Assembly (NCBI GenBank): GCA_947503265.1
Contig: CANNDC010000011.1
Location: 62,001-126,000, forward strand
DNA length: 64,000 bases
Reading direction: 5' to 3'
Source: an uncultured Alteromonadaceae bacterium
Lineage (GTDB): Bacteria > Pseudomonadota > Gammaproteobacteria > Enterobacterales > Alteromonadaceae
Below are positions 27,230 to 36,209 of the stretch, piece after piece. Made by a program: the position numbers and the translations under genes. How positions within the stretch are numbered: the stretch's first letter is position 1; every line of letters begins with the position of its first letter. The notes below the pieces were generated by a model that saw nothing but the letters and a program-made list of their open reading frames with translations, ran no database searches and was not told where the DNA came from.

Positions 27230-27604
27230 CATGCGTCGAAACAGCAATATCGCGACTATTGATAGCACTAGCTCTGCCGCTAAATAAACGTACATAAGGT
27301 TATTTGGATTGCCATCGATAATCATGCCTAGCATGCGAGTGACAGCCATGCATAACAATACGATGAATACACTTTGTAAACCTAGTTTCAAAGTACCCGC
27401 ATTTCTTGCAAATGACAGCATTAAGCACCCAACTGCAATGGATAAGCCGTCATAGGTCGATCTCATATCAATTAGGCCAGATGCAGTCGAAGGTGCACCA
27501 TCTGTAACCAGATTTGAGATCCACTCTGGTAGTACAGCAAACATAAGACCATAGATTAGAAAGAACATAGCCGTGAGTTGTACAAGCAGCTTTTCCAAGT
27601 TCAT
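27215..27604 (-). CDS. DUF4345-family small membrane protein
   Basis: 129 residues with four predicted membrane helices, matching the DUF4345 layout (an early helix, MRSTYDGLSIAVGCLML, MAVTRMLGMIIDG and a final helix ending in RR). I use the ATG at 27604, because GGAGTAAAGTG gives a Shine-Dalgarno at proper distance; an in-frame ATG at 27628 would add eight residues. It is 90 bp downstream of the methyltransferase-like lipoprotein gene on the same strand. Function unknown. Confidence 0.7.
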   Translation of the reverse strand: MNLEKLLVQLTAMFFLIYGLMFAVLPEWISNLVTDGAPSTASGLIDMRSTYDGLSIAVGCLMLSFARNAGTLKLGLQSVFIVLLCMAVTRMLGMIIDGNPNNLMYVYLAAELVLSIVAILLFRRMGKDI

Positions 27605-27693
27605 CACTTTACTCCAGATTTTCAACATCCTCTGAGTTTTCCGCCTTCAACTTCCTTGTTGAATATACACAGCTGAATTTACTGGTGTATTTA

Positions 27694-28563
27694 TTACTGT
27701 TTTTTAAACACCAAAGTCATTCTATCGGACTCGCCGATGGCGGCCATTTTTGCTTTTTTCTCAGGATCGTCTTTACTACCATTGAACGAAGGTGGTAATC
27801 GCCAAACGATGTCTTTTGGACCCGGCTGGTCCTTCGGATTAGCGTTTATTTCGCTGGTTTTAACTAACTTAAAACCTGCATTTTCAAACGCTTCGATTAC
27901 GCTAGATTGCTTCAGGTAGCCTCTTGCGCCATTTGACCCTGCTTTAGGAGCATCTTCTGCAAGTCTGTGTTGAACGACACCGACCAAACCGTCTTTTTTG
28001 AGTAATTTGTGCATGGCTTGCAAAGCATTCTTCATAGTTCCAGCTTCTTCATCAAACCTATTCAAATTATGCAGTGCTCTGATAACCAAAATACGATCAG
28101 CGCTACCTTCTAACTCAGAAGGGACGGTGTTAAAGGTGAAACCACTTGCTTGAGGAGCGGATTCACTGAACCCAGAAACCATTTCTGGGAACTTCTTGGT
28201 TCTGGCTTTGGCTTTGGCAATTGCTTCTTCACTAAAGAAACCAAACCTTGCCCACATATCGTCATTGTAGTTTATGCCATAGAGCTTACCGTCTGGACCA
28301 AGGTAGTTAGCAAGAATCTTGGAATACCAGCCTCCACCTGGGAGCGCTTCTGCCACAGTCATACCCGGTCGAACGTCGAAAAACGCTAAGGTTTTGACAG
28401 GATTGCGGTATACATCTCGCGCTCTTTCATCAGCTGTTCGAGATTCAACTGCGTTGGTAATTTCGCTTACGTAATCCGGTGTCTTTTGGGTACTGCTGCC
28501 AGCACAACCAGCCAGTAGAATAGAAGCACTGATTGCTGCAATTTTTATGTATTTTGTTTTCAT
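27694..28563 (-). CDS. Methyltransferase-like predicted lipoprotein
   Basis: 289 residues. A signal sequence with lipobox LLAGC (Cys20) is followed by a Rossmann-type domain that aligns by eye with the COG4798-type SAM methyltransferases: EALPGGGWYSKILANYLGPDGKLYGIN (motif I region), then VIRALHNL and an ending GPKDIVWRL. Known family members are often annotated as periplasmic or lipid-anchored, where SAM is not expected, so the enzyme activity is doubtful. Monocistronic, or linked to the DUF4345 gene downstream. Confidence 0.75.
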   Translation of the reverse strand: MKTKYIKIAAISASILLAGCAGSSTQKTPDYVSEITNAVESRTADERARDVYRNPVKTLAFFDVRPGMTVAEALPGGGWYSKILANYLGPDGKLYGINYNDDMWARFGFFSEEAIAKAKARTKKFPEMVSGFSESAPQASGFTFNTVPSELEGSADRILVIRALHNLNRFDEEAGTMKNALQAMHKLLKKDGLVGVVQHRLAEDAPKAGSNGARGYLKQSSVIEAFENAGFKLVKTSEINANPKDQPGPKDIVWRLPPSFNGSKDDPEKKAKMAAIGESDRMTLVFKKQ

Positions 28564-28757
28564 TCTTGGTTTCTCATGTCGATTTAATCGAAAGTAAGTA
28601 TAGATAAGTTTAACGACTTATCCATTGGAAGCTCTTGCGCTTAATTAGATAGAGTACCCCGCCAAGAACGGGAACTGATGTCAGCGAACGCAAAAATTAG
28701 GCTTTTCGGCGCAGTCGTGTTCGACAAACAGAATAAATCACTAAATGTCGTTCAACT

Positions 28758-28804
28758 AACACTTTGTTAGCAGGGGAATAGTTGCACCGCACACACAAAG
28801 TGTT
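28758..28804. repeat. Spaced inverted repeat upstream of the OsmC-like gene
   Basis: AACACTTTGT (28758-28767) and ACAAAGTGTT (28795-28804) are perfect 10-bp arms with 27 bp between them. The symmetry extends imperfectly to 14 bp. The repeat ends 56 bp before the OsmC-like start codon, so it may be an operator or a leader stem-loop. The remaining roughly 200 bp towards the methyltransferase-like gene hold nothing recognisable. Confidence 0.4.
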
Positions 28805-28860
28805 TAGTTTAATATTTATTCAGAGTCTAGGCTTTTACACGACTCTTCAAGGAGTAAAAA

Positions 28861-29451
28861 ATGGAAAAAAACTACTATGTAGGTAATAAAGGTGCAGAAA
28901 ATGAACACCAAGTCACGCAATTCGAGCCCGAGCCATTTAAAAAAGCCAAGCCCCCCGAACCACTGAATTTTGAAGTTAACCTTGTAGCCGAAGCTGGCAC
29001 CAAACAACATAAAACAGGCACTGTACAAGTCAATATTCCCGGTTTTAGCCCCGTCAAACTGTATTGTGACGAGCAACCGCCTGTGGGTGAAGATACTGCA
29101 CCGCCGCCTCTGGCTTTTTTCGTAGCTGGGATCGGTTTTTGTTTGATGACACACCTAACAGATATTTATACCGCTAGAGGTATCAAAGTAAAAAGTTTGA
29201 AACTAGAACAAAGAGTCAAATTCCAAACTAACCTAGGCACTATGCGCGAACTAGGACACACAACACAGGGCGAGTGCCAACATGTGGAAACTCATGTGAT
29301 GATTGAGAGTGACGAGCCTACTGAAAAAATACAAGCGTTACTCAAAGAAGCAGAAGGTGCTTGTATGGCCCACCATGCTTTACGAAATCCCATCCCTTGG
29401 TCGACGAGACTCATGCTCAACAATAGTGAGATATCATCACATGCAGGGTAA
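28861..29451 (+). CDS. OsmC/Ohr-family protein
   Basis: 196 residues. The two redox cysteines of the OsmC fold are seen: Cys94 (GIGFCLMTHL) and Cys168 (EGACMAHHAL). OsmC-like proteins reduce organic hydroperoxides, but members with an N-terminal extension like this one (about 35 residues, charged and Pro-rich) are less studied. AAGGAG lies 9 nt before the ATG. The permease gene follows 37 bp later on the same strand. Confidence 0.8.
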   Translation: MEKNYYVGNKGAENEHQVTQFEPEPFKKAKPPEPLNFEVNLVAEAGTKQHKTGTVQVNIPGFSPVKLYCDEQPPVGEDTAPPPLAFFVAGIGFCLMTHLTDIYTARGIKVKSLKLEQRVKFQTNLGTMRELGHTTQGECQHVETHVMIESDEPTEKIQALLKEAEGACMAHHALRNPIPWSTRLMLNNSEISSHAG

Positions 29452-29488
29452 GTAGGTGCTGCCTACTACCCAAAAAAGCTAGATACCG

Positions 29489-30742
29489 ATGGAATCAAAT
29501 GTGGAAAGAACAATAACAACAAAGCCGCTTTGGCATGGGGTTTTTCTCGTCGCTGGTGGAGCCATTGGTGCAGGTATGTTTGCACTGCCCATTATCTCAG
29601 CAGGAGCCTGGACCATTTGGGCGTCAATAGGCCTGATTATAGTCTGGCTTGCCACCTACCTTGCAGCTTCCACTTTAGCAAAAATTAATATTGCTTTGGC
29701 CTCAAATGCTACGATTGACCTAGATTATCAAAGTAGTTTCAGTTCCTTGGTGAAGCAAACGCTGGGCGTGGGTTGGGAACGAATTAATAATCTCAGCATT
29801 CTCTTTATCATGATGATTCTGATGTATGCCTATTCCACTGCAGGTGGCAATATTATTAGCTACACCATCGAAAACGCGGGGTATAATATAAGCCAAGTTT
29901 TGCGGCAATCCCTCAGTTTGATATTTGCCTCAATAATAGGCCTCATCGTCTGGCTAGGTACGAGTATAGTTAGTCGTATTGTGTTGATATTAATGATTGC
30001 AATGGCGACAACTTTTGGACTAGCCAGTCTTGGTATTTCCAGTCACGTCGGCACAGACAAACTGTTTGTATCAGTCAATACGGTGCAATATATCCTCGTT
30101 ACCCTTCCTGTGTTTGTCACTGCATTTGCCTGCGCAGGGTTAGTACCGAGTTTAGTCCTTCACTATCAATCAAAGCCTAAAGACGTGCATAGATGCCTTT
30201 ATTGGGGTACTGCCTTGGCCCTTTTTGTGTATTTGTTTTGGATAGTGATCACCTTTGGTAGCGTTGGTAGAGAAGGGTTTAGACAGGTTATCAGCGACGG
30301 CGGGAATATCGCTAATTTAAGTGCCGCCCTACTCAGGTCGGGCGCCGCAATGAATGTAGAATCTCGCTTGACGCTATTTTCACATTTCGCTGTCATCTCT
30401 TCATTTTTAGCAGTAGCCGTCGGGCTAGTGCATTTTGTGCAAGATAAACTTTCTTTGAACAAGACTTCCCTGCAACGTCTAACTGCAACCGTTATTTGCT
30501 TCTTGCCACCTGCGATGGCTAGCTTTTTTTATCCTTATGGTTTCGTGCAAGCCATCGGACTGGCAGGATTGTTCGTGGCTTTTAGCTTTTTCGTCATTCC
30601 CAGTATGATGGCATTGAAAGTAGTAAGCCGAAATTTGGTTGCGATCCCCTTGTATCACATTTGTATTGTGATGGGGTTTGGCCTTTTGGTATTCATTTTA
30701 AAATGCGCTTCATTATTTGGCGTTTTGCCACACTACGAATGA
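29489..30742 (+). CDS. Aromatic amino-acid permease (TyrP/Mtr family)
   Basis: 417 residues, about 11 membrane helices. The N-terminal GGAIGAGMFALPI is the signature of the hydroxy/aromatic amino-acid permease (HAAAP) family, proton symporters for tyrosine or tryptophan. The length fits TyrP (403) and Mtr (414). Which amino acid is carried cannot be read from the sequence. It follows the OsmC-like gene closely, with a small 6-bp hairpin between them. Confidence 0.87.
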   Translation: MESNVERTITTKPLWHGVFLVAGGAIGAGMFALPIISAGAWTIWASIGLIIVWLATYLAASTLAKINIALASNATIDLDYQSSFSSLVKQTLGVGWERINNLSILFIMMILMYAYSTAGGNIISYTIENAGYNISQVLRQSLSLIFASIIGLIVWLGTSIVSRIVLILMIAMATTFGLASLGISSHVGTDKLFVSVNTVQYILVTLPVFVTAFACAGLVPSLVLHYQSKPKDVHRCLYWGTALALFVYLFWIVITFGSVGREGFRQVISDGGNIANLSAALLRSGAAMNVESRLTLFSHFAVISSFLAVAVGLVHFVQDKLSLNKTSLQRLTATVICFLPPAMASFFYPYGFVQAIGLAGLFVAFSFFVIPSMMALKVVSRNLVAIPLYHICIVMGFGLLVFILKCASLFGVLPHYE

Positions 30743-31060
30743 TGAAAGAAAGCGCTTTGGCGGCATAATGACTGAACTAGTCGCGCTCAAGACTGTATTT
30801 CGGTTGCTGGTAAGCCATGTGTCCTGCTTGTTAAAACCAAGTGCTCAGCTGAGTAAAAATCAATTGCTCAGCTAAATAGTAAATTCTAAGAGCAATAATC
30901 TATAGTTCGCCAAACAAGCCTGTGTATTTTACACGTCACTAAAATTATCAACGAAATACATTGCCTTCTTGTGAAAACAGGTTAGCCTACCTAGTTAATT
31001 CGTTTTGTCATTTATCTGCTTTGGATAGCTGGCTCTGCGCCCATCCTATGAGGCAGCTCC
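30743..31060 (+). other. Intergenic region, 318 bp
   Basis: Non-coding stretch between the permease and methyltransferase genes. The only structure I see is a direct repeat TGCTCAGCT at 30842-30850 and 30865-30873. No T-run hairpin, tRNA or conserved RNA is evident. Confidence 0.4.
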
Positions 31061-31711
31061 ATGACAAATCTACGATTAAGCTACCAAACCATCGAGTTTG
31101 GAGATATCGATATTCACCTATGCACCTTACGCGATAGACAAGAATTCTTTGATCCTGACGGCACGGCTGAAAGACTAGGCATTTGTTCCGCGTCCTGGCC
31201 CATATTTGGGGTTGTCTGGCCTTCTAGTGTTGTGTTGGCACACTATATTTGTAACTACGACACAGAATCCAAAAGAATTCTCGAAGTGGGCTGTGGAATG
31301 GCGTTATCCAGTCTATTACTGAATAAACAATTAGCTGATATTACAGCAACTGATTATCACCCAGAGGCGCGGGTATTTTTGCGTCGTAACGCCCTTTTGA
31401 ATGAAGACAAGCCTATTGAGTTTGAAAGAGTGAACTGGAATGATGATAAAGACACTCTCGGTTTATTCGATATGATCATCGGGAGTGATTTATTGTATGA
31501 AGATGAACACGTTCAACTGCTTGCTAGCTTTATAGAAAATCATGCGAAACCGCAATGTGAAGTGATTCTCACAGACCCTGGGCGCGGCAGAAAAAACAAA
31601 TTGAGCAAGTTACTACAAGGCTTTGGTTTTTCTTCATCGCACTTTAAACCAGATGACACCGAGTATCTGGATGAAGAATACAAAGGCTATATTCTTAAAT
31701 TTGAACGCTGA
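31061..31711 (+). CDS. Class I SAM-dependent methyltransferase (Methyltransf_16-like)
   Basis: 216 residues. Rossmann motif I is ILEVGCGMALSSLLL (about 79-93). It is followed by an acidic residue after the second strand (ATDYHPEA) and a conserved SDLLYEDEH, the layout of the METTL20/21 and Methyltransf_16 group of protein-lysine methyltransferases. Its N-terminus has WP.....WPSSVVLAHYI, common in this group. The target is unknown. ATG at 31061; ends 8 bp before the terminator shared with the aldehyde dehydrogenase gene. Confidence 0.8.
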   Translation: MTNLRLSYQTIEFGDIDIHLCTLRDRQEFFDPDGTAERLGICSASWPIFGVVWPSSVVLAHYICNYDTESKRILEVGCGMALSSLLLNKQLADITATDYHPEARVFLRRNALLNEDKPIEFERVNWNDDKDTLGLFDMIIGSDLLYEDEHVQLLASFIENHAKPQCEVILTDPGRGRKNKLSKLLQGFGFSSSHFKPDDTEYLDEEYKGYILKFER

Positions 31712-31718
31712 TAACAAA

Positions 31719-31748
31719 AAAGCTGCTTGCACGACGCAAAGCAGCTTT
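31719..31748. terminator. Bidirectional Rho-independent terminator
   Basis: A 9-bp stem AAAGCTGCT / AGCAGCTTT with flanking A-run on the left and TTTATTTTTAT on the right, between convergent genes. It can serve both the methyltransferase gene and the aldehyde dehydrogenase gene. Confidence 0.75.
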
Positions 31749-31770
31749 ATTTTTATCATCTAGCTAAAAT

Positions 31771-33207
31771 TTACTGAGGCGTGCGGATCACCATCAAACG
31801 TAATTCCGTCATATCTTCGATAGCAAAGCGAATACCTTCGCGACCAAGACCTGATTCCTTTACGCCACCATAAGGCATGTTATCGACACGCCAGCTAGGT
31901 ACGTCACCAATCACAACACCACCAACATCAAGTTCGTCCCATGCTTTGTGTGCTTTGTATAAGTCGCGCGTGAATACACCCGCTTGCAATCCAAATTGGC
32001 TATTGTTGACTTCTTCAAGTGCATCATCAAAATCAGAAAACGAACTGATCACGGATACAGGACCAAATGCTTCGTCCGCGTTGATTTTTGCGTCTGCAGG
32101 CACGTTTTCTAAAATCGTGGCTTGTAACATAGCACCATCTCGCTGCCCACCGCACAATACATCTGCACCTTTTTCTTTGGCTTCTTGAATCCATGAATCT
32201 AGCCTTGAAGCTTCTGATTCAGAAATCATTGGGCCTATAAAGGTGTTCTCATCTAACGGGTCACCGTGGACTAGATTCGCCACTTTATCTACGTAACGCT
32301 TTTTAAAATCGGCATAAATACTTTCATGAACAATAATACGCTGAACACTGATACAGCTTTGACCTGATTGGTAGTAAGCACCAAATACGATGCGCTCAAT
32401 AGCATCATCAAGGTCAGTATCGTGATCAACAATACATCCTGCATTTCCACCTAGTTCAAGAATTACAGGCTTTTTACCTGCTCTGGCCTTCAAATCCCAA
32501 CCTACATCAGGAGAGCCCGTGAAGCTTAGCAGTTTGAATCTGTCGTCTGTTGTGAATAAGTCAGCACCATCTCTACTACAAGGCAGGATAGAAAACGCCC
32601 CTTCAGGCAAGTTGGTTTCGGCTAGTACTTCTCCCATTATCAAAGCGCCCAGTGGCGTACGACTGGCAGGCTTAAGGACAAAAGCGCAGCCAACAGCTAA
32701 GGCTGGCGCTACTTTGTGTGCCGCCAAATTTAGTGGGAAATTGAATGGAGAAATGAATGAACAAGGGCCAATGGGCACTCTCTTGTACATTCCCTGATAG
32801 CCTTTTGCACGAGGCGTCACTTCCAAATTCATGACTTCACCTTTAATCCGAACCGCTTCTTCAGCAGCAATTCTAAAGGTATCAATTAAGCGTGTTACTT
32901 CCCCGCGTGCATCTTTGATGGGCTTCCCAGCTTCAATACATAAGGCATAGGCTAGTTCATCAAAACGTTCTTCAAAACGTTTTACACAATGGTTTAGTAC
33001 ATCTTGACGCTCGTAAGGTGTCATTTTGTTCAATGCAGGCTGACTTTTTTCAGCCGCATCAATGGCTTTTTCAATAACATCGGCGCGAGCAAGGGCTACG
33101 GTTGTAGCCGGTTCACCCGTATATTTGTTGGTAACAACCAAATCTTGATTAGCAAATACCGCCTTATTAGCAAGGAAATAAGGATAGGCTTTGTTTAGGC
33201 TGGTCAT
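31771..33207 (-). CDS. NAD(P)-dependent aldehyde dehydrogenase
   Basis: 478 residues. The nucleophile is Cys285 in SGQSCISVQR and the general base Glu251 in LELGG; the cofactor and SFTGSPDVGW loops are intact. The sequence is of the class that includes lactaldehyde, phosphonoacetaldehyde and non-phosphorylating GAP dehydrogenases; the substrate cannot be set from sequence alone. It starts 12 nt after the TPP-enzyme gene, so the two form an operon and may act in one pathway. Confidence 0.9.
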   Translation of the reverse strand: MTSLNKAYPYFLANKAVFANQDLVVTNKYTGEPATTVALARADVIEKAIDAAEKSQPALNKMTPYERQDVLNHCVKRFEERFDELAYALCIEAGKPIKDARGEVTRLIDTFRIAAEEAVRIKGEVMNLEVTPRAKGYQGMYKRVPIGPCSFISPFNFPLNLAAHKVAPALAVGCAFVLKPASRTPLGALIMGEVLAETNLPEGAFSILPCSRDGADLFTTDDRFKLLSFTGSPDVGWDLKARAGKKPVILELGGNAGCIVDHDTDLDDAIERIVFGAYYQSGQSCISVQRIIVHESIYADFKKRYVDKVANLVHGDPLDENTFIGPMISESEASRLDSWIQEAKEKGADVLCGGQRDGAMLQATILENVPADAKINADEAFGPVSVISSFSDFDDALEEVNNSQFGLQAGVFTRDLYKAHKAWDELDVGGVVIGDVPSWRVDNMPYGGVKESGLGREGIRFAIEDMTELRLMVIRTPQ

Positions 33208-33219
33208 ATCTCGAATCTC

Positions 33220-34860
33220 CTATAATTCTTGACTGCGTTCACGAATGGTTTTGTTCAGGGTTTCATCATTTAAGCTGTAATCAACGGGTACATCAATAAG
33301 ATGAACCGCTGGTTCCGCTAAACATTTTTCTACTAGAGGCAATAAACCATCTGCTGAATCTACACGCCAGCCTTTAGCCCCATAGCTTTCTGCGTATTTA
33401 ACGAAATCAGGGTTACCATAGTCTAAGCCGAAGTTCTCAAATTCCATATTGGCTTGTTTCCACTTGATCATACCGTAAGCATCATCACGTAAAATAATCA
33501 CCACAATATGCAGATTTAAACGCACTGCTGTTTCCATTTCTTGGCTGTTCATCATGAAACCACCATCACCGCAAACGGTAATGACAGAACGCTCGGGGTA
33601 AACAATTTTTGCTGCCATAGCAGAGGGCAAGCCCGCGCCCATGGTGGCGAGTGCATTGTCTAACAATAGCGTATTTGGGAAGTAAGCAGGATAGTTTCTA
33701 GCAAACCAAATTTTGTAAACGCCATTATCAAGTGTCACGATGCCATTTTTCGGCATGGCTCGACGAATATCGCGGACAAATCGCTCTGGCAGTATCGGAA
33801 ATCTATCATCGTCTTCGGATTCTTCTCGGTGAGCAATGTAAGCATCGTGAACATCACGATAAAAGTCCAATTTCCAACTGTCTTGTGGAGAGATGTTTTC
33901 TTTAATTTGCCAAATACTGTTGGCGATATCTCCAACCACCTCTAATTGCGGGAAGTAGACCGGATCAACAGCAGCAGAATCGAAGTTGATGTGAATGACT
34001 TTCTTACCGTTATTACTCATGAAGAAAGGCGGTTTTTCTACCACATCATGACCCACATTAATGATTAGGTCAGCTCGGGAAATAACGCGGTGGACAAAAT
34101 CTCCATCAGACAGTGCGGTATTACCCATAAATAAGTCACCGCTTTCATCTAATACCCCTTTACCCATTTGGGTAGTGATGTAGGGAATTCCTGTTTTATC
34201 GACGAATTCTTTAAGCATTTTTGCAGTTAGTTTACGGTTTGCTCCAGCGCCAATTAGCAACACTGGCGATTTAGCAGCTTCGATCATGTCAGTCGCTTTT
34301 GCGATTGCTTTGTATTCTGCAATCGGTCGTCTAACCACACTAGGTTCAATCAATTTTGCCCTAGTGTTTTCGTCGGAAATATCTTCTGGAAGTTCAATGT
34401 GAACTGCACCGGGGCGTTCTTCATGAGCCAATCGGAACGCCTCTCTTACAATAGAAGGAATACGGTCACCACTTACTACCTGAGCAGTATATTTGGTGAT
34501 TGGGCGCATCATGTCGACAACATCAATTACCTGAAAACGGCCTTGCTTCGAGCTTTTAATGGGTTTTTGCCCGGTGATCATCAGCATTGGCATGGCACCT
34601 AACTGAGCATAAGCGGCTGGAGTAACCAAGTTGGTAGCACCAGGCCCTAGGGTAGATAAACAAACCCCAACTTTGCCTGTTAACCTGCCGTAAGTGGCAG
34701 CCATAAAACCCGCACCTTGCTCGTGACGAGTTAAAATCAATTTAATTGAAGAATTTCTTAAGGACTCCAATAAATCCAGATTCTCTTCACCTGGAATACC
34801 AAAAACATATTCAACCCCTTCAGCTTCTAATGCTCTAACAAATAGATCCGACGCTTTCAT
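33220..34860 (-). CDS. Acetolactate-synthase-like TPP-dependent enzyme
   Basis: 546 residues with the three-domain POX/ALS fold. The catalytic Glu47 sits in RHEQGAGFMA; the TPP/Mg site is GDGGFMMNSQE with a downstream DDAYG. It resembles the catabolic large subunit that condenses pyruvate to acetolactate without a small regulatory subunit, and no ilvN/ilvH-like gene is nearby. The operon partner, an aldehyde dehydrogenase, raises the chance that the real reaction makes or uses an aldehyde. The FAD-binding region looks reduced or typical; I cannot judge. Confidence 0.85.
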   Translation of the reverse strand: MKASDLFVRALEAEGVEYVFGIPGEENLDLLESLRNSSIKLILTRHEQGAGFMAATYGRLTGKVGVCLSTLGPGATNLVTPAAYAQLGAMPMLMITGQKPIKSSKQGRFQVIDVVDMMRPITKYTAQVVSGDRIPSIVREAFRLAHEERPGAVHIELPEDISDENTRAKLIEPSVVRRPIAEYKAIAKATDMIEAAKSPVLLIGAGANRKLTAKMLKEFVDKTGIPYITTQMGKGVLDESGDLFMGNTALSDGDFVHRVISRADLIINVGHDVVEKPPFFMSNNGKKVIHINFDSAAVDPVYFPQLEVVGDIANSIWQIKENISPQDSWKLDFYRDVHDAYIAHREESEDDDRFPILPERFVRDIRRAMPKNGIVTLDNGVYKIWFARNYPAYFPNTLLLDNALATMGAGLPSAMAAKIVYPERSVITVCGDGGFMMNSQEMETAVRLNLHIVVIILRDDAYGMIKWKQANMEFENFGLDYGNPDFVKYAESYGAKGWRVDSADGLLPLVEKCLAEPAVHLIDVPVDYSLNDETLNKTIRERSQEL

Positions 34861-35083
34861 GATGACTCCTAAAGAATAATAAGCTTTATAAATAACAAAA
34901 ATTAGTATCTAAGACAAAGATCCAGAAACTATTAGTTATTGCACAAATTGATTTAATTTGACGTTTTTTGATTGAATTAAGTATACAATAGAAATTTGAT
35001 AGAATAAAAAAATTAAAATAGATTGCTGTAATCTATTATTAATATGAAATAAATCATTGATATGATGTAAATCGAATAGCTGC
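34861..35083 (-). other. Very AT-rich promoter region of the TPP-enzyme/aldehyde dehydrogenase operon
   Basis: 223 bp of unusually AT-rich DNA between the end of the AraC-type gene and the start of the TPP-enzyme gene. It contains the palindrome listed separately and several possible -10 boxes, none convincing enough to choose. Confidence 0.4.
35017..35037 (-). promoter_or_regulatory. Palindrome: operator or weak terminator
   Basis: AATAGATT-GCTGT-AATCTATT, 8-bp perfect arms. Read on the minus strand it is followed by a long T-rich run, so it may terminate the AraC-type gene. Its position about 160 bp upstream of the TPP-enzyme gene would also suit a regulator site. Confidence 0.4.
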
Positions 35084-36199
35084 TCACTGTCCAAATTTTG
35101 TGTTGTCGATATCTTCTTTCCCCATGAGTCGAATGTATTTAATGAAAACATTGCTCAAATATTTCTCTGAATTAAAACCAAGCCTTCTTGCTACTGACGT
35201 CACTTTAGCATCAGTTCTCATAAGTACTTTCTTCGCGTACTCCAAACGGTAGTGATAGATGAAAGCGCGAAAGTTTCGGTTTAGCACCATTCTAGTCGCC
35301 TGCGCCAATGCAGCAGGCTCTACTTCACTGGCCTCTGCAACATGTTTAATTCTCAAACCAATATGCTTGTATGCTTTGTGTCTGATAATTGCTTTTTCAG
35401 ACTTTTTCAATACCAGCCTTAGGTAATCGTCACTATATTGTCGACCTTCCAACTCACCCGCGCTAAAAGGGGTAGGAGAAAAGTGTCTTTTTTCAAGCAA
35501 GACTAGTTGTATTAGCATCAAGCAACCCGCCTGAATCAGGTTGATAATAGTTTGCCATTCCGCAAGAAAAAACAAGTCAAACGCCACTAGGCCCATGATT
35601 AATATCAAACAAACCGAACAAAGCATAAACCCAACTTGTACTCCGCCAAGGACATTAAACCGGAACAAATCAACATCGACGACCTGATCTGAGAGGTAAT
35701 AGTGATAGTGATTGATTTGTTCCGCAGATTGCACGGCATACATAAGTAGGATGAAACCACTTATCAAGAAAGGGGCATAAAGGGGCCAATTGACGAAAAA
35801 CTCTCCTAACGGAGATTGATAAAGAAATTCCAGTTTGTCCGTTGGGGACAACATCATGATAGGTATTTGTGCCAGTAACATAATCATGGCAGGCACCATA
35901 TAAAGGGCCACAGAAGGATTTGCTTTAGCTAGAGTAATTTTTTGAATAGCCAAAGCCATCAACGCGGCTATTACAGCCGGCACGAACTGAAAAAGGCCGA
36001 TCAGATAAGGGTAATCAATGGCTAATCCTGAAAATTTGAGCCATTCATCGACCAAAATGAGTGGCCACAATAGAATACTAACCAACAAGTATTTGCCGTG
36101 GATCAGATCATCAAATCTTATCCAAATGAGCACAACCGCAGCTAACCAAGAAATAATCAAGGTCAAAAATACCAATTGAAATGTGCTCAGTTCACCCAT
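35084..36199 (-). CDS. Membrane-anchored AraC-family regulator
   Basis: 371 residues. The first ~240 residues are about seven hydrophobic helices; the last ~100 hold an AraC-type double helix-turn-helix (AEASEVEPAALAQATRMVLNR ... TSVARRLGFNSEKYLSNVF). This combination, a multi-pass membrane sensor fused to AraC DNA-binding, implies signalling at the inner membrane. Lying directly upstream of and co-oriented with the TPP-enzyme/aldehyde dehydrogenase genes, it is a likely regulator of them (inference). The CYTH-CHAD gene ends 10 bp before its start. Confidence 0.85.
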   Translation of the reverse strand: MGELSTFQLVFLTLIISWLAAVVLIWIRFDDLIHGKYLLVSILLWPLILVDEWLKFSGLAIDYPYLIGLFQFVPAVIAALMALAIQKITLAKANPSVALYMVPAMIMLLAQIPIMMLSPTDKLEFLYQSPLGEFFVNWPLYAPFLISGFILLMYAVQSAEQINHYHYYLSDQVVDVDLFRFNVLGGVQVGFMLCSVCLILIMGLVAFDLFFLAEWQTIINLIQAGCLMLIQLVLLEKRHFSPTPFSAGELEGRQYSDDYLRLVLKKSEKAIIRHKAYKHIGLRIKHVAEASEVEPAALAQATRMVLNRNFRAFIYHYRLEYAKKVLMRTDAKVTSVARRLGFNSEKYLSNVFIKYIRLMGKEDIDNTKFGQ

Positions 36200-36209
36200 T
36201 AATTGTTCG

